NCBI RefSeq assembly: GCF_004801415.1
Contig: NZ_SSNX01000002.1
Coordinates: 1 to 64,000 of the forward strand
Source of the DNA: Deinococcus sp. KSM4-11
Lineage (GTDB): Bacteria > Deinococcota > Deinococci > Deinococcales > Deinococcaceae
Length of the DNA stretch: 64,000 nt
Reading direction: 5' to 3'
Part shown: positions 61,994 through 64,000 of the stretch, one piece after another
Position numbering within the stretch: position 1 is the first letter of the stretch
Layout of the letters: the number at the start of each line of letters is the position of its first letter
Program-made: the position numbers and the translations under genes
Notes under the pieces: model-generated
What the model saw: only the letters and a program-made list of their open reading frames with translations
The model's database searches: none
Told to the model about the DNA's origin: nothing

Positions 61994-63464
61994 CACCAGC
62001 GTTTTCGCCGGCACCGCCCTGCTCACCCTGTGCCTGCTGGGCAGCGCCCATGCCCAGACAGTCACCGTCGGACTGGACGCCGATCCGCCCCGGCTCGACC
62101 CGGCGCTGTCCACCGCCCTGGTCGACCGGCAGGTCATGAACCAGATCTTCGACAAACTGGTGGATCTGGACGAGAACCTGAAGATCGTGCCGCGGATCGC
62201 CACGTCCTGGAAGATCACGAACGGCGGCCTGACCTACACCTTCAAGATCCGCAGCGGCGTGAAGTTCCACGACGGCACACCCCTCGACGCCGAGGCCGTC
62301 CGGTATTCCATCGACCGGGCCATGACGCTCGAGGGCAGCGCCCGCAAGGGGGAGCTCAAGAGCGTGAAGGAGGTCAAGGTCCTCGACCCGACCACCGTGC
62401 AGCTCACGCTGTCACAGCCGTACGGGCCGCTGCTGGCCGTCCTGACGGACCGCGCCGGCATGATCGTGTCGCCCACCGCCGCGAAGAAAGCCGGGGCCGA
62501 CTTCCTGAATGATCCCATCGGCAGCGGGCCGTTCACCTTCGAGTCCCGCAAGCGGCAGGACAACGTGACGCTCGCGGCCAACAAGGCGTATTGGGGCGGC
62601 ACGCCGAAGATCGACAAGCTGGTCTACCGGCCCTTCCCGGACGGCGACGTGCGCTACGCGAACCTGCTCTCCGGCGCGGTGCAGGCCATCACGCCGATCG
62701 ATCCCAAGGACATCGGCAAGCTCCAGGCGAACAGCAAGTTCAAGGTGCTGAACTACGCCGGGCTGGGCTTCCAGGGCATCTGGTTCAACACGACCCGCGC
62801 GCCCTTCAACAACAAGGCCTTCCGGCAGGCGGTCGCCGCGACCATCGACCGCGCCGCGATCGCCAAGGCGATCTTCTACGACACCGTGGATCCGGCCGCC
62901 GGCCCCTTCCCGCCCGGCACGCCGGCCTACTCCCCGGCGATCAAGGTGGCGGCGCCGAACATTCCGCTGGCCAGGAGCAAACTGGGCGGCAAACCCCTGA
63001 CCTTTACCCTGCTGACGTCGCCGGGCAGCGTGACCACGCAGCTCGCGCAGCTGTACCAGGCGATGTTCGCTCAGGCCGGCATCAACGCGAAGATCGAGCT
63101 GGTCGAGTTTGGCACGCTGCTCGACCGCGCCGACAAACGCAATTACGACGCCCTGATGCTCGGCTGGAGCGGTCGCCCCGATCCCGACGGCAACATCTTC
63201 GACTTCTTCACCACGGGCGGCGTGAATAACCAGGCGGGGTACAGCAACCCCACCATCGATTCCCTGCTTGGCAAAGCCCGCGCTCAGAACGCGATGTCCG
63301 CCCGCGTCGCCACGTACAACGTCGCGCTGGGGACGATCCTGAACGACGCGCCGTACGTCTTCGTGTACTTCCAGAAGAACCTGGTGGGTACCGCCGCCGG
63401 TCTCACGGGCCTGAAGCCCATCCCGGACGGCATCCTGCGCTTCGCCGACGTCGACCTGAAGTGA
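61986..63464 (+). CDS. ABC transporter binding protein, DppA/OppA family
   Basis: A 492-residue family 5 binding protein. The signal peptide ends near LLGSAHA (about residue 23). TVGLDADPPRLDPALSTALVDRQVMNQIFDKLVDLDENLKIVPRIATSW and the later FNNKAFRQAVAATIDRAAI are typical of this family. Despite the name, members carry dipeptides, nickel, glutathione or oligosaccharides; the ligand here is open. GGAGG lies 8 bases before the ATG at 61986. Confidence 0.93.
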   Translation: MINTSVFAGTALLTLCLLGSAHAQTVTVGLDADPPRLDPALSTALVDRQVMNQIFDKLVDLDENLKIVPRIATSWKITNGGLTYTFKIRSGVKFHDGTPLDAEAVRYSIDRAMTLEGSARKGELKSVKEVKVLDPTTVQLTLSQPYGPLLAVLTDRAGMIVSPTAAKKAGADFLNDPIGSGPFTFESRKRQDNVTLAANKAYWGGTPKIDKLVYRPFPDGDVRYANLLSGAVQAITPIDPKDIGKLQANSKFKVLNYAGLGFQGIWFNTTRAPFNNKAFRQAVAATIDRAAIAKAIFYDTVDPAAGPFPPGTPAYSPAIKVAAPNIPLARSKLGGKPLTFTLLTSPGSVTTQLAQLYQAMFAQAGINAKIELVEFGTLLDRADKRNYDALMLGWSGRPDPDGNIFDFFTTGGVNNQAGYSNPTIDSLLGKARAQNAMSARVATYNVALGTILNDAPYVFVYFQKNLVGTAAGLTGLKPIPDGILRFADVDLK

Positions 63465-63486
63465 CCTGGCTGCCCGGAGGTGAACC

Positions 63487-64000
63487 TTGCTCGTCTTCGC
63501 TCTGCGCCGGCTGATGTCGGCGATACCCACACTCCTGATCGTGACGCTGGTCGTGTTCGCGATGGTCAAGCTGCTCCCCGGCGACCCGGCCCGGCTGATC
63601 CTCGGGCAGGAGGCCACGCCGCAGGCCCTGACGGAACTGCGGCGCTCCCTGGGCCTCGACCGGCCCCTGCCCGCGCAGTATGTCTCGTGGCTGGGCGACA
63701 TCCTGCACCTGGATTTCGGCCGGAGCCTGCAGGATCACACGCCGGTGGGCGCATTGATCGCAGGAAAGTTGCCGGTGACCATCGAGCTCGCGGCCTTCTC
63801 GATGCTGATCGCGCTGGTGATCTCCGTTCCGGCCGGGGTGCTCAGCGCGCTGCGGAAGAACACCTGGATCGACCAGGTCATGACCCTGTTCGCGCTCTCG
63901 GGAATCAGCCTGCCGAATTTCTTCCTGGGCATCCTGCTGATCTACCTGTTCAGCATCAAGCTGGCGTGGATTCCGGCCAGCGGGTACACGGACTTTCTGG
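63487..64000 (+). CDS. ABC transporter permease, DppB family (cut by window edge)
   Basis: The first 171 codons of a DppB/GsiC-type permease. MVKLLPGDPARLILGQEATPQALTELRRSLGLDRPLPAQYVSWLG and LDFGRSL are signatures of the family; three to four hydrophobic helices are visible. The start is TTG at 63487 with GGAGG 6 bases upstream. A DppC-type permease and ATPase genes should follow outside the window. Confidence 0.92.
   Translation, partial: MLVFALRRLMSAIPTLLIVTLVVFAMVKLLPGDPARLILGQEATPQALTELRRSLGLDRPLPAQYVSWLGDILHLDFGRSLQDHTPVGALIAGKLPVTIELAAFSMLIALVISVPAGVLSALRKNTWIDQVMTLFALSGISLPNFFLGILLIYLFSIKLAWIPASGYTDFL

Overview
The window looks like chromosome or megaplasmid sequence from a Deinococcus-type bacterium. 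The reasons are very high G+C, strong third-position GC bias, AGGAGG-type ribosome binding sites mixed with apparently leaderless starts (a TANNNT box 5-6 bases before the start codon), and a gene set typical of that genus. The genus is inferred; no marker gene such as rRNA is present. No rRNA, tRNA, CRISPR array or intact insertion sequence was found. About 50 genes are annotated, most of them carbohydrate uptake, catabolism and regulation.

Layout. 1-5 kb: a truncated DeoR regulator, a short-chain dehydrogenase, an unrecognised (possibly hotdog-fold) protein and a membrane GGDEF-EAL protein. 5.8-10 kb: a subtilase lipoprotein with seven tandem copies of an 8-residue repeat, and a TPR-GGDEF-EAL protein. 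10-17 kb: a glycerol block (VOC protein, glpD, glpK, a membrane alpha/beta hydrolase, a SorC-family regulator); glpD and the hydrolase carry the same pair of TGAACA-type operator sites, 21 bp apart. 17-21 kb: an ABC exporter, a response-regulator diguanylate cyclase and transaldolase. 21-28 kb: an ArsR-type regulator divergent from a ytfQRT-yjfF-like sugar ABC operon, then a BadF-type sugar kinase.

28-39 kb: a myo-inositol catabolic operon on the minus strand, in transcription order iolD-iolE-iolC-iolJ-iolG-iolB, then a class III aminotransferase and mmsA/iolA, headed by a LacI regulator with an apparent ATT start codon. The inositol branch and the aminotransferase (probably beta-alanine) branch should both deliver malonate semialdehyde to MmsA. 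39-44 kb: an NPP-type phosphodiesterase lipoprotein, a secreted protein, a GNAT acetyltransferase and an aldo/keto reductase. 44.4-46 kb: an AbrB-type antitoxin, a PIN protein that has lost most catalytic acidic residues, and a tyrosine recombinase, joined by ATGA overlaps. 46-48.4 kb: a nucleotidyltransferase and an orphan UgpB-like binding protein.

48.7-53.8 kb: a SARP/AfsR-like regulator, a 57-residue ORF behind a structured leader, and a lipoprotein with the core of the thiol-activated (cholesterol-dependent) cytolysin family. The cytolysin-like protein is the most striking single gene here. 54.4-60.4 kb: a LacI-regulated alpha-galactoside operon (two permeases, binding protein, GH4 alpha-galactosidase). 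60.8-64 kb: a small membrane protein, a GntR/FadR regulator, a DppA-type binding protein and the start of a DppB-type permease that runs off the window.

Three c-di-GMP proteins lie in the first 20 kb, with different predicted activities. Several regulators sit next to palindromes that fit their family, so many local regulons can be proposed from sequence alone.
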